Positions 62,080-64,000 of a DNA stretch of 64,000 nucleotides are shown here, in pieces. Source of the stretch: Streptomonospora mangrovi. Its GTDB lineage: Bacteria > Actinomycetota > Actinomycetes > Streptosporangiales > Streptosporangiaceae. Under the pieces are notes generated by a model. It was not told the DNA's origin. It worked only from the letters and a program-made list of their open reading frames with translations, and searched no databases. A program made the position numbers and the translations under genes. The stretch's first letter is position 1. Each line of letters opens with the position of its first letter. The stretch is from the NCBI RefSeq assembly GCF_027604915.1, contig NZ_JAJAQC010000017.1, positions 62,001-126,000 on the forward strand. The letters are read 5' to 3'.

Positions 62080-62718
62080 TTCGCCCACTGTGTCCCATCT
62101 CACCGCACCACCCGGGACATGTGCTTTCCCGGCCGCCGCGCAGGGGCTGACGGGCTGCGCCCGAGTGCCCGCCGGCCCGCGCCCGTCCGCATGCGGACGG
62201 GCGGGCGGCACTCGGGCGAAACCCGAAGGGTGGTTAGCGGCGCACCGCAATCGGCGGCCGATACGCCCCAACCGCCCTGTTGCGCCCGCGTTGCCGCACT
62301 CGTCGACGGGCGCGCGCGGGAGGATTAGCGGCCTTTGACCGGTTTACGGCGGCGCGGCCTCCCGGCATGTCAAAAACCGCGATTGCCGGTGCCCTTGGCT
62401 GGAGAAAATTTTCATCGAGCAGGCACGCCGCCGGATCCGGTCCGGACCACGACCTCCCCCGCAGGCCAACCCCCCGAATGGGGCGCGATCACGGGTTCAT
62501 CGCGCCCCCGCCCCCGCCGCCCCCAGCGGCGGCGGGGGCGCCCCCGTCCGGCGGGTGGTGTGAGCGGGCGGACACCGGCACACGCGTCAGGGGATGACGC
62601 GCGCGACGCGGCGGCAAGCGGCGCCCCGGGCAGGCGGTCGGCGGCTCGCGCGCGACGGGAGGCACCGCCTCGTCCGCCTACCGGACAGAGGCCGACGCCC
62701 GCGCGGGTGCACCCGCGC
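62080..62718. other. non-coding stretch with strong hairpins
   Basis: About 640 bases without a supported gene. A large imperfect hairpin spans 62159-62217 (outer arms GCCCGAGTGCC, inner palindrome CGTCCGCATGCGGACG) and another GC-rich hairpin spans 62502-62551. Either could terminate the GNAT transcript. The segment 62360-62440 is less GC-rich and may be a decayed gene, but no frame shows recognisable protein similarity. Confidence 0.5.
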
Positions 62719-63318
62719 CTAGTCGTCCTTCAGGGTCAACCGGGCGATCGGGCGCTCGCTCACCGGGTGGGGCGCGCAGGTGAACCCGGCCTTCTGGAAC
62801 ATGCGCACCGTGCCGGTGTAGACCTCGGCGCTGGGCGCGCGCCCTCCGGCGGTGTCCACGGGGTAGGCCTCCAGCACCCGGCCGCCCTTGGCGCGGGCGT
62901 GCTCGATCGCGGCGTCCAGGAGTTGGGAGCCCAGGCCCTTGCGGCGGCGGCGCGGCGGCAGCCAGAAGCACACCAGCGACCACACGCCCGGCTCGTTGGG
63001 GTCGACGGGCCGCAGGGAGCGCGACCGCGACAGGCGGATGAAGTCCTCGCGGGGGGCGACCGAGACCCAGCCGCAGGGCTCGCCGCCGTCGTAGGCGATG
63101 AGGCCGGGCACCGCGCCGTCGAGGGTGATACGCCGCAGCGCCTCGCGGTTGGTGGCGCCGCGCTCGGGCGGGGCGCAGGAGATGCTGGCGGTGAAGTCCT
63201 TGGCGCGGCGGCGGAAGTAGACGCACCAGCAGTGGCCGTAGGCCCCGGTGGGGCCGAACAGCCGCTCCAGGTCCGGCCACCGGTCCGGGGTAGCGGGCTC
63301 GATCGCGACGATGGTCAT
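62719..63318 (-). CDS. GNAT family N-acetyltransferase
   Basis: 199 residues from ATG at 63316-63318 after GAGGGGG. The acetyl-CoA site is RRKGLGSQLLDAAIEHARAK, with VWSLVCFWLPP before it and YTGTVRMFQKAGFTCAP at the end, a layout seen in uncharacterised actinobacterial GNAT proteins starting IVAIEPATPDRW. Substrate unknown; many act on small amines or antibiotics. Alone on the minus strand. Confidence 0.9.
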   Translation of the reverse strand: MTIVAIEPATPDRWPDLERLFGPTGAYGHCWCVYFRRRAKDFTASISCAPPERGATNREALRRITLDGAVPGLIAYDGGEPCGWVSVAPREDFIRLSRSRSLRPVDPNEPGVWSLVCFWLPPRRRRKGLGSQLLDAAIEHARAKGGRVLEAYPVDTAGGRAPSAEVYTGTVRMFQKAGFTCAPHPVSERPIARLTLKDD

Positions 63319-63489
63319 TCCGGCCCCCTCGCACACGGGCTGCTGTGACCTAGAACACTAGCGACTCCTGACCGGATTCGGCACCCTCGGAGGGGTTGAC
63401 TTGTGGTATCGCATGTGTGCCGGAACGCCTGCCCCGCCGGGCGTGCCGGGCTCGCCGACCCCCGGACCCTCCGGACCCGCCGCGACCGC

Positions 63490-64000
63490 TCAGGCGTCCT
63501 CGGCGGCGGGCGCGCGGGCGCCGCGCAGCTCCGCGAGTTCGGCGCGCAGCGCCCGCAGCTCCGCCATGATCGCCGCGTTGTCGGGGCCGTCGTCGCCCGC
63601 GGCGTCCGCGTCGTCTGAGGAGGACGGCTCGTCGTCCTGCTCGTGCTCCAGCGCCTCGACCGCGACGGCGATGAACAGATTGAGGGCGATGAACGTAGAG
63701 GCCAGGATGTAGAGCACGAAGAACACCGCCGCCGCGGGCTGCTCCTCCATCACGGTCCGGGCGATGGAGCCCCAACTGTCGCCGGTCATGATCTGGAACA
63801 GGGTGAACAGCGACGTCGCCAGGTCGCCGAAGTGCTGCGGGGCGGTGGCGCGGAACAGGGTGGTCGCCATGACGGCTGCGACGTAGAGCAGCAGGCCGAC
63901 CAGTATCGAGATGGACGCCATGCCCGGCAGCGCCTTGAACAGGCCGCCGACCACGTGCCGCAGCGACGGCACCGCCGACAGCAGGCGCAGGACGCGCAGC
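63490..64000 (-). CDS. voltage-gated sodium-channel-type ion transport protein, C-terminal part
   Basis: The 3' 170 codons of an ion_trans gene; the 5' part lies beyond the window. Visible are the S4-S5 linker (RLRLLSAVPSLRHVVGGLFK), S5, the pore helix and filter TGDSWGS (NaChBac-type channels have TLESW-like filters), and S6 (FFVLYILASTFIALNLFIAV). A C-terminal acidic and coiled-coil region (MAELRALRAELAELRGA) would join four subunits. It is the BacNav type but with an aspartate in the filter. Confidence 0.9.
   Translation of the reverse strand, partial: LRVLRLLSAVPSLRHVVGGLFKALPGMASISILVGLLLYVAAVMATTLFRATAPQHFGDLATSLFTLFQIMTGDSWGSIARTVMEEQPAAAVFFVLYILASTFIALNLFIAVAVEALEHEQDDEPSSSDDADAAGDDGPDNAAIMAELRALRAELAELRGARAPAAEDA

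Noticed and set aside
62090-62338. 82-codon plus-strand frame in the gene-free stretch
   Set aside because: It crosses the large hairpin, has no ribosome-binding site and shows no recognisable protein pattern.

Overview
The window is high-GC (clearly above 70 percent), dense, mostly chromosomal-housekeeping DNA of an actinomycete. Gene families (PknG/GlnX/GlnH, TIGR03668 F420-type oxidoreductase, TIGR03086 DinB-type protein, DUF6221, DUF397, VanZ, HdeD, type II citrate synthase, R2lox), GTG/TTG starts, Tat and lipoprotein signals, actinobacterial stress-sigma promoters and a Cheo-type LexA box all fit. My best guess is Nocardiopsaceae or a relative in Streptosporangiales; this is inferred from gene content, not proven. 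No rRNA, tRNA, CRISPR array, intact transposon or replication origin was recognised.

Layout. 1-1350: two promoter-driven cassettes of tiny hydrophilic proteins on the minus strand, each bounded by a perfect ~40-bp inverted repeat and each read from a GTTT-N15-GGGTAA (SigB/SigF-type) promoter. 1440-1665: direct repeat and long G runs. 1680-5300: ferric-reductase-like membrane protein, Lrp regulator divergent from a DUF2000 gene, a 43-bp/40-bp tandem repeat, and a divergent EF-Tu gene whose 3' end is part of that repeat. 5620-15330: NYN/LOTUS protein, GH114 lipoprotein, SOS-box-preceded radical SAM protein, 35-residue peptide gene, prolyl oligopeptidase, DUF1266 membrane protein, phosphoesterase, AraC regulator overlapping a TIGR03086 gene. 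15371-17560: a MarR / carboxylesterase / ring-cleaving dioxygenase operon resembling the Bacillus MhqR-MhqD-MhqO quinone-detoxification set, with a MarR-like palindrome upstream. 17730-22250: Tat proteins, VanZ protein and an OmpR/histidine kinase pair divergent from a Tat serine hydrolase.

22300-27930: phosphatase, pgi, FAD oxidoreductase, proline/alanine-rich membrane protein and a DUF6221 gene. 28060-36191 is the most interesting block: a compact six-gene minus-strand operon encoding a PknG-type kinase, PP2C phosphatase, von Willebrand A protein, FHA protein, the membrane signal transducer GlnX and the amino-acid-binding lipoprotein GlnH. Kinase, phosphatase and FHA protein all start with paired zinc ribbons. 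It reads as an amino-acid sensing phospho-signalling pathway in which input (GlnH), transducer (GlnX), writer (PknG), eraser (PP2C) and reader (FHA) are co-expressed.

36580-64000: LuxR/DesK two-component pair, HdeD, citrate synthase, methyltransferase with a divergent double-HTH TetR protein, CPBP protease with divergent TetR, a repeat-rich intergenic stretch, zinc-finger protein, acyl-CoA dehydrogenase with divergent TetR, EamA exporter with divergent LysR, XRE regulator with divergent methionine aminopeptidase, a transmembrane Ser/Thr kinase, zinc-ribbon and AAA proteins, glycerophosphodiesterase, an R2lox oxidase translationally coupled to an SCP2-like lipid-binding protein, a SLOG protein beside a DUF397 remnant, a copper cluster (copZ, secreted partner, copA) under a CsoR-like site, a GNAT enzyme and the C-terminal part of a voltage-gated sodium-channel-type protein running off the end. 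Much regulation is local: divergent regulator/target pairs with visible repeats or palindromes between them recur at least seven times.
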